DNA of 64,000 nucleotides from Deinococcus malanensis (GTDB lineage: Bacteria > Deinococcota > Deinococci > Deinococcales > Deinococcaceae): NCBI RefSeq assembly GCF_014647655.1, contig NZ_BMPP01000003.1, positions 248,001 to 312,000 of the forward strand, given 5' to 3'. Under the pieces are notes generated by a model. The model had not been told where the DNA came from and searched no databases. It was given only the letters and a program-made list of their open reading frames with translations. Numbering within the stretch: position 1 is the first letter of the stretch; every line of letters begins with the position of its first letter. Made by a program: the position numbers and the translations under genes. Below are positions 26,433 to 35,390 of the stretch, piece by piece.

Positions 26433-26834
26433 TCACTGGCGTGGACCGTCGGTAGGTCCACCCAGTTTTACCGCCGTTTTCACTTCATGCCGGCGACGAC
26501 GCCCGGCCAGACGGGTCAGACCGAGAAGGCCCAGGAGGCCCCAGGGAAAGTCTGCATCATCCCGGTCAACGCTTTCAACGATGGCTCCATCCACGGGAGT
26601 ATCCACTTCGTTCCCGGCAATTCCATCGTCCTCAGCTGCAGTGGTCACTGCATCATTCTCAATAGCATCCGGATCGGTGAGCTCGCCTCCCTCGTTGCCG
26701 GGGATCGTGTCACTCTCAGCGGGCGTGGTCACCGTATCGTTCTCGGTGAGGGGCGTTGCATCTGTCTGTGCGGTGGCGGAGAGCGGGAGAACAATGAGGG
26801 ATAGAGCGAGCGTAAGCTTTTTGATGGTGGTCAT
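26433..26834 (-). CDS. Small secreted protein with WGxxGxxG-type C-terminus
   Basis: 133 aa. Signal peptide (MTTIKKLTLALSLIVLPLSATA), then an acidic, Thr/Asp/Glu-rich mature region with imperfect repeats of the type DTIPGNEGG, DGIAGNEVD and TENDTVTTPAESD/ENDAVTTAAEDD. Near the end is DFPWGLLGLLGLTRLAGRRRR, which fits the WGxxGxxG C-terminal anchor or sorting pattern: Trp-Gly, a short hydrophobic stretch, then arginines. Unlike most, 20 further residues follow. AGGA lies upstream of the ATG at 26834. Function unknown; probably surface-associated. Confidence 0.72.
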   Translation of the reverse strand: MTTIKKLTLALSLIVLPLSATAQTDATPLTENDTVTTPAESDTIPGNEGGELTDPDAIENDAVTTAAEDDGIAGNEVDTPVDGAIVESVDRDDADFPWGLLGLLGLTRLAGRRRRHEVKTAVKLGGPTDGPRQ

Positions 26835-26968
26835 CGTGGTGCTTCCTGAAGGGGAAAGGTGAGGAAAAAACGGAGGGCGAGGAGCGGCAGGTGCCAGCAG
26901 GGAATAAATTCCTGCCTGGCGAAAGAAGTCCATGAGGCGAATACTGGTCACCGACACGCCCGGACGGT

Positions 26969-27433
26969 TCAGGTATCTGACTTTTGCCCCATCTGGACCG
27001 AGCAGTTCGCGGGCGCTACACCCGCAACCGGACTCAACCACCGCCGGTGCAAACGGTTCAGGATCACGACTAGGTCGTCCAGGTCAACCGGTTTGACCAG
27101 GTAATCAGCAGCCCCCGCAGACAGGCAGGCGGCCAGGTCCACCGGTTGAGCTGAGGTGGTGAACACCACGACCGGTACCTGACGCAGCTCCATGTCCTCC
27201 TGCATGGCGCGCAGAACCTCCAGACCGTTGACCCTGGGCATGTTCAGGTCGAGCAGCACCAGGGTTGGCCGGACCCGCTGCTGCTGGAGCACATCGAGCG
27301 CCTCCACGCCATCCTGAGCGACCTGCACCTCGCAGCAGATGTCGCTGGCTTTCAACGCGATCTGTGCAAGCTCCAGGTCAAGTGGGTTGTCCTCGACCAG
27401 TAACACCAACGTCCTCACGGAGCGCTGCAGCAT
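26969..27433 (-). CDS. Single-domain response regulator
   Basis: 154 aa, receiver domain only, of the Rcp1-like type (LVEDNPLDLELAQIAL). Phospho-acceptor in LVLLDLNMPRVNG, Thr in VVVFTTSA, Lys in DYLVKPVD. About 25 residues follow the receiver with no recognisable domain. GGGGGAGG precedes the ATG at 27433. Such proteins often serve phytochrome-like or orphan kinases; none is next to it here. Confidence 0.92.
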   Translation of the reverse strand: MLQRSVRTLVLLVEDNPLDLELAQIALKASDICCEVQVAQDGVEALDVLQQQRVRPTLVLLDLNMPRVNGLEVLRAMQEDMELRQVPVVVFTTSAQPVDLAACLSAGAADYLVKPVDLDDLVVILNRLHRRWLSPVAGVAPANCSVQMGQKSDT

Positions 27434-27514
27434 GTGCCTCCCCCCTTCCTATGGCGGCCGGTGGTTGAACTAGGGCCAGAAACCGACTGCGCACCACCGT
27501 GAGTCAGCAGCGAA

Positions 27515-28513
27515 CTACATGCGCATTTTCAGGTCCTGGGGATTTGAGATGGTCCGTTCCTGGATGCCTGGTTGTGACCCCGGTGAACGGGTCGAATCTT
27601 TGGACAGCTCCGGGCTCGGGTCAGCAGCGGCGCCGTGAAGGTCGGCCTGCTCAGTCGGCTGGCCTGAAGTGGCGTTTTCCTTGACCCGGCTCACCACCTG
27701 CTCCACCGCCTGCTGGGTTTCCTGCACTGCGTCAAGCAGGGCTGGGCGAGGGTCTTCGCCTTTCCAGACGTGATCGACGCCTTCCCGCACCGACTCGCCT
27801 GCCTGCCGGAGGTGCTCACGGGTATCCGGGCTGAGTTTCTCAAGGTAGGTTCTCAGCTTCTCTTGAATCTGGGGTTGACGCGCCAGGTAGTAGCCGCCCC
27901 CGGCCACGAGCAGCAGGAACCAGGGCCTGCCGCCCCGCCGCGTGCGCGCGTCCACCGTCATGTGATTCACACTGGTCGTCAGGCTCCGTATCACCGCGTC
28001 CTGCTGGTCGAAATGCTCGTGTATACGTTGTTCCAGCAGGCGATGATGGCGGCCGAGCTGGTCTTTGACTTCCGTCTGCACCAGGGCACGAAGCCGCGCT
28101 GGATCCGGGGAGTGACGCCCAGACGCACGGTTCTTCTGCCGTGCATCATGGATGTCTTCCTGCATCATGTCCTCGGTCGAGCCAAGGGTCTGCATAACGG
28201 TACCGACGCCTCCCGCCAGTGCACCCGGAAGAGGTCTGGCCATGTCAGTCACCGTCTCCATGACGTTCGCCGCTCCGTGCTGAACCCCGGCGGCCACACT
28301 CTGTGCGTTGTCGGCGGTCACCCGGCCTGCACTGACCAGCGTGCCGCGCAGGTCCCGGAAGGTTCGGCCAAAGGCCTGGGACAGACACTGACGGTTGTCC
28401 TGGCGGCTCAGGAGGAGCGCTGAGAGACTGCCGATCAGGGCACCACCGGTGAGGGCCACCGATCGGGGAGCTGTCGAGGTGCGGGCTGGAGGGTAATTCA
28501 GTGGTGCTTGCAT
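27515..28513 (-). CDS. Hypothetical protein with helical and TM segments
   Basis: 332 aa, no family recognised. A hydrophobic stretch near the N-terminus (VALTGGALIGSLSALLLSR) and a second at about 190-205 (WFLLLVAGGGYYLARQP) may cross the membrane. Between and after them lie long polar helices, including LGRHHRLLEQRIHEHFDQQDA in part and LLDAVQETQQAVEQVVSRV, likely coiled coil. The last 60 residues are Ser/Pro/Asp-rich and look disordered. AAGGGG precedes the ATG. Confidence 0.68.
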   Translation of the reverse strand: MQAPLNYPPARTSTAPRSVALTGGALIGSLSALLLSRQDNRQCLSQAFGRTFRDLRGTLVSAGRVTADNAQSVAAGVQHGAANVMETVTDMARPLPGALAGGVGTVMQTLGSTEDMMQEDIHDARQKNRASGRHSPDPARLRALVQTEVKDQLGRHHRLLEQRIHEHFDQQDAVIRSLTTSVNHMTVDARTRRGGRPWFLLLVAGGGYYLARQPQIQEKLRTYLEKLSPDTREHLRQAGESVREGVDHVWKGEDPRPALLDAVQETQQAVEQVVSRVKENATSGQPTEQADLHGAAADPSPELSKDSTRSPGSQPGIQERTISNPQDLKMRM

Positions 28514-29076
28514 GAGGGACCCCTTTTTGGATGACCCAGGGCGCAGGCAAGGAGGAAGCGCGCGAAGGCTCCTCAGTAAGGCGCTACCAAGAGCATGGCC
28601 TGCTGCTGGTCAACCGTCTGGACGATAGTGGACAGCCCTGAAGCGTGACTGTCTTCAGGCTGAAGCCTCGCTGAACGGCGGCCTGTGAATTCGACCAGGA
28701 ATTCTGCTTTCCCGAGCGCCTGCCTGAACCTGCACAGCGCCACGGATATGGACGGATATGGAGCGTCACAACCACCTACAGGCATCCTGACCTCTGGTCA
28801 CCACATGGAACTGCCCACTATGGACGGGGTCCCACCCGGATATTCAGTGACCGCCGGCAGGGCCGTCCTGATTTTTGGCCGCCAGCCGGGATGCAGGCGT
28901 ACCCGTCAGAGATCCGTTAGCTGGTGGGGGGGATGATAAGTGCCACAGTCTGCGGACGGTGCACCGTGACCCTGTGCCTTCATCAGGTGCTAGTATTTAT
29001 CATGAAAATCACACCATGGAAAGTGCCGTGATGTTCTTTGTCTTCTCTGGGCTGCTGTAGCTCCTTTCGAGGTTTC
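28514..29076. other. Intergenic region upstream of the TPR/HD-GYP/GGDEF gene
   Basis: About 560 bases between divergent genes; no frame here has a ribosome site with protein-like content. It becomes AT-richer around 28985-29040, where the promoter of the long signalling gene may lie. CGAGG just before 29077 is the probable ribosome site. Confidence 0.4.
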
Positions 29077-32000
29077 ATGACGACCGATTCGTGTAGCGAT
29101 CCAGGCAGTATGACTGACCCTCTGAAAACCCTCGCTGGAAACAGTCGCTCAGAGGAGTTGCAGGGCCTGAATGCTGCGGCCCGGTCTCTCGTGAAAGACG
29201 ATCCACAGAAGGCCTGGCAGGAGGCGGCAGGGCTACTTCAGCAGGCGGAGGAACTGGGCGATGTAAGCGCCCAGGCCAGCGCCCTTCACACGCAGGCCCT
29301 CAGCCGGATGGAAGCGGGCGACCAGGAGCAGTCGCAGTCCCTCGCGGAACTGGCTGCCGAGCGCTATACACTGGCCGCTGAGACACCCGGGTACTGCGAG
29401 GTGCAGCTTCTGCGTACCAAGTTCGCGCTTTCAGGCAACCGTCCCGAAGAAGCCCTGAGCCTGTGCAACGACATCATCGACCGCACTGCGCAGGACGAGC
29501 CCACAACCACCCTGGCCGAGGCCCTGCTTACCAAAGCCATGGTGCTGTTCCGCCAGGGCCGGCATGCGGAGGCCAGCAGCAGCCTGCAGCACAGCGGCGA
29601 GGTGCGGTTGCTGCTCGGCGACAAGGCGGGCCATGCCAAGTGCCTGAACAACATCGGGCTGATCTATGAGGCGGCCGGTGACTTCGCGCAGGCCCTGAAC
29701 AGCTTCATGCGCTGTCTGGAGTTCCTGCGTACCAACGACATCGCCATGAACGGCCTGCTCAGCGCCTGCCTCGTCAATGTCGGGAAGGTCTACCGGGAAC
29801 TGGGAGAAACCGACAACGCGGTCGACTCCCTGACCCGGGGTGTGGAAATTGCCGAGCAGGCCCGGCACCTCGACCAGACGGGTGTTTACGTGAGCCTTGC
29901 TGCCGGCCACTCGGAACTCGGGTTGATTCACCGCGAACGACGGCAGTTCCAGGAAGCGCTGGATGCGTTCATGCAGGCCCTGCACGTGACGCGCAGCGAG
30001 GGCATGCGGCTCGAGAAGGTGGCCAAGAGTGGCGGGGCCCTGCACGAAGAGGCGGAGGTGCTCGACAACATCGGCCAGACGTACGCGCTGATGGGCGAAA
30101 CGGACCAGGCCTTCAAGGCGCTCAATCAGGCGCTGCAACTGTCGCTGGCGGCCGACGACACGTCCTGTCAGGCCAGCGTGCTGACTCACCTCGGTTCGCT
30201 GTATGCCAAGGGCGAGCAGTACCAGCAGGCCATTCCTTTGCTGCGCCGGGCCCTGAAGTTCGCCGATGCCATGGCGCTCAGACGCCCGGCGCTCGAAGCT
30301 CACGAGCAACTCGCGCGGGCCCTGATGGGCGCCGGTCAGGCCACGGAAGCCGCGTCGCACCTGCTGGTGGTCACCGAGTTGCAGCGAGACCTGTTCCGCA
30401 GTGACAACGAGCGCCGGCTGCGCAACCTCACCGGTCAGCTTGAACTGGAAAAGGCCCGCTATCAGGCTGACGTCTACCGTCAGCTCAACGACGTCTCGCT
30501 CAAAGCGCGCCAGGAAGCTGAGAAGGAAGTGCAGGCCCGCACTGCCGAGCTTGAACGCGCGCAGCTGGAGATCGTCAACCGTCTGGGTCTGGCGGCCGAA
30601 TACCGCGACGACAAGACCGGCGTGCACACCTACCGGGTAGGCAATATCGCGGCGCTGCTGGCCGAGGCACTGGGGTTGCCTCAGGCGCAGGTCGACCTGA
30701 TCCGGCTGGCGGCCCGTCTGCACGACGTGGGCAAAATCGGGATACCGGACACGATACTGCTCAAACCCGGTAAGTTCACGCCGGAAGAGTACGAGGTCAT
30801 GAAACACCACACCACCATTGGCGCGCGGGTGTTGCAGGGTGGACGCACCGAGCTGATGCACCTCGCCGAGCAGATCGCGCTGACCCATCACGAACGCTGG
30901 GACGGCCAGGGCTATCCCCGGCGGCTCTCTGGCCAGGACATTCCGCTGGCGGGCCGTCTGGTTGCCGTGGCGGACGTGTGGGACGCGCTGACCAGCGAGC
31001 GGCCCTACAAGGGCGCGTGGGACGCCACAGAGGCTCTGGCCGAACTCCGGGCCCAGGCTGGCCGGCAGTTTGATCCGGCGATTGTCGAGGCGCTGGTGCA
31101 GCTGGCGGAAAACGGCGACCTGGAGCGGCTTGACGACCGGATGCCCCCCCGGACGGAGGCTGCCCCGGACAGATCACCGCTGCATCTTGCGGAGACCGGC
31201 CCTGCTCCCGAGACCCACAATCCGGCGTTCGAGAATGTCATCCCTTATATCGAGGCGCTAATCAAAGGAGCCTGGCAGGTGCGCGACGAGGGCCCCGAGG
31301 CGCTGACCGGGCCAAGCCAGCAGGCGCTGGAGCTGGCCCATCAGTACGGGTATGCGCCAGGCGTCGGATACGCGCAACGCAACCTCGCGTACGCGCACGC
31401 CGAACAGCAGCAGTACTCCGAAGCCGTGGACCTGCTGACCAAGGCGCGGATGTGCGCCGAACAGCTGTCGGACAAGCTGCTCAAGAGAGACTGTGCGGCG
31501 CAGTTGAGCCGGATCTACGCGCACCTGCTTGATCCTGACCGTGCGCTGTCGTATGCCCTGCTGAGCCTCGAGGTCTCCAGGGCGCTGCAGGATCAGGCTG
31601 GCGAAGCGCAGGCGCTTCTCGACGTGGGCCGGGTGTACACCACCCTGGAAGGGCGGGAGGAACAGGCACTGGACTCGATCAGGGGCGCAGCCACGCTGTT
31701 CGATGGCCTGAGCGACCTGAACGCGGCGGCGTCGTGCCGGGTCGCGCTTGCGCAGCTGCATTTCGGACTGGGCCATCTCGAGGAAGCGGCCTTCGAGGGG
31801 CGCCAGGCCCTCGCACTGGCTGCGGGTGGTGGAACGGCCCCCGTGCAGGTGCAGGCCCTGACCGTGACGGCCCGGGCCCTGGAGGCGCTGGGGGACTGGA
31901 GCAGCGCCAGGGCCCTGTATCAGGCGGCCTGGGACACAGGAGAACCCAGGGAACCGCACATGGCCGAGCAGGTCGCGTGGACCGGTCTGTACTTCGCCCG

Positions 32001-32877
32001 CGGTCTGCTGCGGCATGGCGAGCCTGATGAGGGCGAACGCCTGCTGGCGCACACCCTGAAGCTCGCCCACCAGCACGACCTGAAAGACATAGCGGAACAG
32101 GTCTGCCGGGAACACATCGGGCTGTACAGGGCGCGGGGAGATGCGGAGCTGGCCCTGGCGTTTCAGGAGCAGGCACATGCCCTGGAGGTGGAACAGTTCC
32201 GGCAGGACAACGGCCGGCGGGCTCTGGCCCTCACCATCGGGCACCACTCGGACCGGGTTCGCGCCGAGTCCGATTCCTTCCACAGCCGCAGCGTGGAACT
32301 GGCCACCACCAACGTGGCGCTGGAACAGGCCAACCAGGAGAAGACCGCGCTGCTCGCGGCGCTGCAGGAACAGACCAAGGTTTTGGAGCGCCAGTCCCGC
32401 GAGGACGGCCTGACTGGCGTGTACAACCGTCGGCACATCGAGGAGGTGCTGGCGGCCGAACACTCGAGGCACCGACAGACGCACCGGCCGCTCTCCCTGA
32501 TCATGATCGATATCGACCACTTCAAGGCCGTGAACGATCAGTTCTCCCACCCGGTTGGCGACGAGGTGCTGCGGCGAGTTGCCAAGCTGTTCAAGACGAC
32601 CTGCCGCGCCGATGACCTGGTGGGCCGCTACGGTGGCGAGGAGTTCCTGATCGTCCTGCCGGACACGACCGTACAGCAGGCCACAGAAGTGGCCGAGCGC
32701 ATCCGGCGCCTCGTCGAGGACTATCCCTGGCGGGAGATCCATCCGAAACTGCGCGTGACGCTCTCTCTGGGTGTCTGCGGGCGGATGGATTTCGCCAATC
32801 ACGAACGCCTACTATCTCTGGTCGATGAAAAGCTGTATGAGGCCAAGCACGCTGGTCGCAATTGCGTCGCGTCCTGA
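29077..32877 (+). CDS. TPR - HD-GYP - TPR - GGDEF c-di-GMP signalling protein
   Basis: 1266 aa from ATG 29077 (ATG 29110 is possible). Residues about 25-440 are tetratricopeptide repeats (KCLNNIGLIYEAAGDFAQAL), then a coiled coil (about 445-505). An HD-GYP phosphodiesterase domain follows (His549-Asp550 in LHDVGKIGIPD; HHERWDGQGYP at 604-614). A second TPR array spans about 715-1060. A second coiled coil precedes a GGDEF cyclase (about 1095-1264) with active site GGEEF (1186-1190) and an intact inhibitory RxxD site (Arg1177-Asp1180). No TM segment, so it is cytoplasmic. Both making and breaking of c-di-GMP appear possible, each half governed by its own TPR array. Confidence 0.92.
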   Translation: MTTDSCSDPGSMTDPLKTLAGNSRSEELQGLNAAARSLVKDDPQKAWQEAAGLLQQAEELGDVSAQASALHTQALSRMEAGDQEQSQSLAELAAERYTLAAETPGYCEVQLLRTKFALSGNRPEEALSLCNDIIDRTAQDEPTTTLAEALLTKAMVLFRQGRHAEASSSLQHSGEVRLLLGDKAGHAKCLNNIGLIYEAAGDFAQALNSFMRCLEFLRTNDIAMNGLLSACLVNVGKVYRELGETDNAVDSLTRGVEIAEQARHLDQTGVYVSLAAGHSELGLIHRERRQFQEALDAFMQALHVTRSEGMRLEKVAKSGGALHEEAEVLDNIGQTYALMGETDQAFKALNQALQLSLAADDTSCQASVLTHLGSLYAKGEQYQQAIPLLRRALKFADAMALRRPALEAHEQLARALMGAGQATEAASHLLVVTELQRDLFRSDNERRLRNLTGQLELEKARYQADVYRQLNDVSLKARQEAEKEVQARTAELERAQLEIVNRLGLAAEYRDDKTGVHTYRVGNIAALLAEALGLPQAQVDLIRLAARLHDVGKIGIPDTILLKPGKFTPEEYEVMKHHTTIGARVLQGGRTELMHLAEQIALTHHERWDGQGYPRRLSGQDIPLAGRLVAVADVWDALTSERPYKGAWDATEALAELRAQAGRQFDPAIVEALVQLAENGDLERLDDRMPPRTEAAPDRSPLHLAETGPAPETHNPAFENVIPYIEALIKGAWQVRDEGPEALTGPSQQALELAHQYGYAPGVGYAQRNLAYAHAEQQQYSEAVDLLTKARMCAEQLSDKLLKRDCAAQLSRIYAHLLDPDRALSYALLSLEVSRALQDQAGEAQALLDVGRVYTTLEGREEQALDSIRGAATLFDGLSDLNAAASCRVALAQLHFGLGHLEEAAFEGRQALALAAGGGTAPVQVQALTVTARALEALGDWSSARALYQAAWDTGEPREPHMAEQVAWTGLYFARGLLRHGEPDEGERLLAHTLKLAHQHDLKDIAEQVCREHIGLYRARGDAELALAFQEQAHALEVEQFRQDNGRRALALTIGHHSDRVRAESDSFHSRSVELATTNVALEQANQEKTALLAALQEQTKVLERQSREDGLTGVYNRRHIEEVLAAEHSRHRQTHRPLSLIMIDIDHFKAVNDQFSHPVGDEVLRRVAKLFKTTCRADDLVGRYGGEEFLIVLPDTTVQQATEVAERIRRLVEDYPWREIHPKLRVTLSLGVCGRMDFANHERLLSLVDEKLYEAKHAGRNCVAS

Positions 32878-33425
32878 TGTCGCGTCAGCTGACGTGATTG
32901 CCGCCGAATGCTTTTAAAGCACCAGACCATCCTGGCTTGCCAATAGCTTTCTTCAGGAATGGAGTGGCAGCATGACCGTGTCTCGCCAGCCCGCCGGCAA
33001 GTCAGGTCGCCCCTCGTTGACGTCCACTGGCGCGCTGGTGCCTCCGCACCTTTATGGCCGACGCGGCGCGAAGGTCTGCTGCATCAACCGCCTCGCCTTC
33101 AACATTTTTATTTTGGCACCAATTCACCATGTTGCACCTATGAGAAAGCATTAAAGGAGTGGACCACTCCGGGCCGCGTACAGGGCACGTCCACTTGAAC
33201 GATCAGTCTCACCGGGAATGCTGTGAAAGCGGCCACTATGAGCAGAATATGTCCACCAGGAGCACTTCCTCTTCTCCAACAATGCATACAGATTCAGGTC
33301 GGCGACCCCTGCCTCTCCGAGCGGAATCATTATCCGGGCACGTTTAAACATTAAGGCTTGATAAAGTATATATGGCATTGACGAACGTGGGTATATCGTT
33401 AAGACTATGAGCACGAAGCAATGAA
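32878..33425. other. Intergenic region
   Basis: About 550 bases with no supported gene. Short frames on both strands lack ribosome sites. The segment 33330-33430 is AT-rich; TTGACG at 33379-33384 is the only -35-like element and has only a weak partner (TAAGAC). Confidence 0.35.
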
Positions 33426-33457
33426 ATGTTCGATGTAACCGGGCACCTATCGAACAT
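33426..33457. repeat. Perfect 9-bp inverted repeat, operator-like
   Basis: ATGTTCGAT (33426-33434) and ATCGAACAT (33449-33457) are exact reverse complements separated by 14 bases, the spacing of a dimeric regulator site on one DNA face. It lies upstream of the repeat-peptide gene. No matching regulator is adjacent. Confidence 0.55.
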
Positions 33458-33471
33458 GGAGCTAGTGGTGC

Positions 33472-33494
33472 GACCGACGTTTCACACGTCGGTC
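33472..33494. repeat. Hairpin with 9-bp perfect stem
   Basis: GACCGACGT (33472-33480), loop TTCAC, ACGTCGGTC (33486-33494). Only four T follow, after CATG, so a weak terminator or a leader structure is possible. It is 14 bases after the inverted repeat at 33426. Confidence 0.55.
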
Positions 33495-33666
33495 ATGTTT
33501 TGCTGACGGGTGAAGCAGGGACCTTTTCCGGCAAAAGGTACAAGCTTTATCAGGCTTCCGCGCCTGATAGAGATCGTCTTCCCGTTGGTTCAGACGAGCC
33601 AGAACAACGCTCTCCAGGGCAAATCGTCTGTACTCCGGGGCCCACCAGACCTTCAAGGAGCCCACC

Positions 33667-33858
33667 ATGCGCCACTTCATCGCTGCCGTCCTCGCCTTCG
33701 CCCTGCTCGCTGCCCCCGGGGCCAGCGCCGGTTCCTTCGGAGCCTGGGTCAATGCCACACCCGACCCGGTCACGGCCCAGGGTTCATTTGGTGCCTGGGT
33801 GAATTCTGACCCCGATCCCATCACGGTCGAGGGCTCCTTCGGGGCCTGGGTCAACTGA
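33667..33858 (+). CDS. Small secreted protein with three GSFGAWVN repeats
   Basis: 63 aa. A signal peptide (MRHFIAAVLAFALLAAPGASA) leaves a mature peptide of about 42 residues made almost entirely of a 17-residue repeat: GSFGAWVNATPDPVTAQ, GSFGAWVNSDPDPITVE and a final GSFGAWVN. The octapeptide is identical three times. AAGGAG lies 8 nt before the ATG and a strong terminator follows, so it is a complete monocistronic gene. No family recognised. It could be a precursor cut into identical peptides, or a small surface or adhesive protein; the sequence does not decide. Confidence 0.82.
   Translation: MRHFIAAVLAFALLAAPGASAGSFGAWVNATPDPVTAQGSFGAWVNSDPDPITVEGSFGAWVN
33730..33855 (+). repeat. 51-bp tandem repeat coding for GSFGAWVN units
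   Basis: Units at 33730-33780, 33781-33831 and a partial 33832-33855. Within the 24-bp octapeptide part the copies differ only at third codon positions (for example GGT TCC TTC, GGT TCA TTT, GGC TCC TTC), so the duplication is old and the peptide has been conserved. Confidence 0.85.
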
Positions 33859-33901
33859 GAGTCTGACCAAGCGGGCATTCAGAAGTCCGCTGTCCAGCAA
33901 G

Positions 33902-33930
33902 ACGCCGACGGGAGCCTCCGTCGGCGTTTT
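33902..33930 (+). terminator. Rho-independent terminator
   Basis: 10-bp perfect stem, ACGCCGACGG (33902-33911) with CCGTCGGCGT (33918-33927), running into TTTT. It ends the repeat-peptide transcript 43 bases after its stop. Confidence 0.85.
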
Positions 33931-34119
33931 ACTGCAGCATGCATGAAACATTCGTGCCCTGTGCCAGACGGTCAATGCCTCTACAGCTTCATCTCTCCTA
34001 CTGGAAGCCCCTGCTGGCGCCCATCCGCCTGAGTTTTTGCCGATCGGGCTGGCAGTGCCGGATGACACCGCTCGGGCCTGCGGTTCCCTCTGTTGAAGTG
34101 CACACTCGCCCATGTCCAG

Positions 34120-35364
34120 ATGGATAATCGACGGGTGTCCTTGACCTACCCTACGCCTGGCCTGAGTGTCACCGACCATGAATTCCAGCTTCCCCTGGAC
34201 CATGACCGTCCGCAGGGGGCGTCCGTAACGGTATTTGCGCGGGAGGTTGCCCTCCCCGAAGGCCAGACGCGGCCATTCCTGGTGTACTTCCAGGGCGGTC
34301 CGGGGTCCGAAGCGCCCCGGCCGCTCTCGCCGCAGCAGCCCGGATGGCTGGCCCGGGCCCTGGAGGACTACCGGGTACTGCTGCTCGACCAGCGCGGCAC
34401 CGGCCGCTCAGCCCCAGTCGGGACGCTGGACCACCTGACGCCTGACGAGCAGACCGCTTACCTGAAGCACTTCCGGGCCGAGGCGATCGTGCGTGACGCC
34501 GAGGCCGTGCGCAAGGCCCTGGGTGTCGAGCGCTGGAGTGTACTGGGGCAGAGTTTCGGCGGCTTCTGCGTCACAACCTACCTGAGCCTGGCGCCGGACA
34601 GCCTCGCGGAAGCCTTCATCACCGGCGGCCTTCCAGCAGTCGGCCGGCATCCAGATGAAGTTTATGCCGCGACGTATGCCCGGGTACTGGAGAGAAACCA
34701 ACGCTTTTATGCCCGCTATCCTCAGGATCTGGAGCGGGTCCGCGCGCTGCTCCGGCGGCTGGACGAACATGACGTCCGGCTGCCTACAGGCGACCGGCTG
34801 ACCCCGCGGCGCTTCCGGCAGCTGGGGCACCTGCTGGGCATGAGCAGCGGTCTGGAGAAGCTGCATTACCTGATCGACCTCCCGAGCGACTCTCCGGCCT
34901 TCCTGCACGACGTGACCGGTGCCCTCAGCTTCGCCCGCAACCCGCTGTATGCGGTTTTGCACGAAGCCTGCTGGGCCGATGGACACACCACGAACTGGTC
35001 GGCGAAGCGGACCTTCCCCACGGAGTTTGCGGCTCCGGAAATGCTCACCGGCGAAATGGTGTATCCCTGGATGTTCGAGGAATACGCAGCGCTCTCGCCT
35101 CTGCGTGACGCCGCCGATCGGCTTGCGGCCGAGCCGTGGGGCGCACTGTATGACATGGACCAGCTTCGGCGGAACACTGTTCCGGTGGCGGCCGCCGTGT
35201 ACGCCGAGGACATGTACGTCGAGCGCCGCTTTTCCGAGGAGACGGCCAGCCTGATTCAGGGAGCCCGGGTGTGGCTGACCAACGAGTTCGAACACGATGG
35301 GCTGCGGGTAGACGGCCGGCGCGTGCTGGGCCGCCTGATCGACATGGCCCGCGGACGGATCTGA
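34120..35364 (+). CDS. Alpha/beta hydrolase, peptidase S33 (prolyl aminopeptidase-like) family
   Basis: 414 aa. The family landmarks are present in order: LVYFQGGPGSEAPRP (oxyanion region, about 54-68), LLLDQRGTGRS (about 87-97), nucleophile elbow GQSFGG (Ser145), and a large helical cap. The acid and base are probably in VAAAVYAEDMYVE and the closing NEFEHDGLR (His). The family removes N-terminal proline or other residues from peptides. The ATG at 34120 has only a weak ribosome site; a TTG at 34093 is the alternative. It stands alone after the repeat-peptide terminator. Confidence 0.88.
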   Translation: MDNRRVSLTYPTPGLSVTDHEFQLPLDHDRPQGASVTVFAREVALPEGQTRPFLVYFQGGPGSEAPRPLSPQQPGWLARALEDYRVLLLDQRGTGRSAPVGTLDHLTPDEQTAYLKHFRAEAIVRDAEAVRKALGVERWSVLGQSFGGFCVTTYLSLAPDSLAEAFITGGLPAVGRHPDEVYAATYARVLERNQRFYARYPQDLERVRALLRRLDEHDVRLPTGDRLTPRRFRQLGHLLGMSSGLEKLHYLIDLPSDSPAFLHDVTGALSFARNPLYAVLHEACWADGHTTNWSAKRTFPTEFAAPEMLTGEMVYPWMFEEYAALSPLRDAADRLAAEPWGALYDMDQLRRNTVPVAAAVYAEDMYVERRFSEETASLIQGARVWLTNEFEHDGLRVDGRRVLGRLIDMARGRI

Positions 35365-35390
35365 CTGCCCTCCTACCGTGAGGCATACAT

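Noticed and set aside
31258..32802. Long minus-strand open frame opposite the GGDEF half
   Set aside because: Shadow of the plus-strand gene, which carries TPR and GGDEF motifs; no ribosome site.
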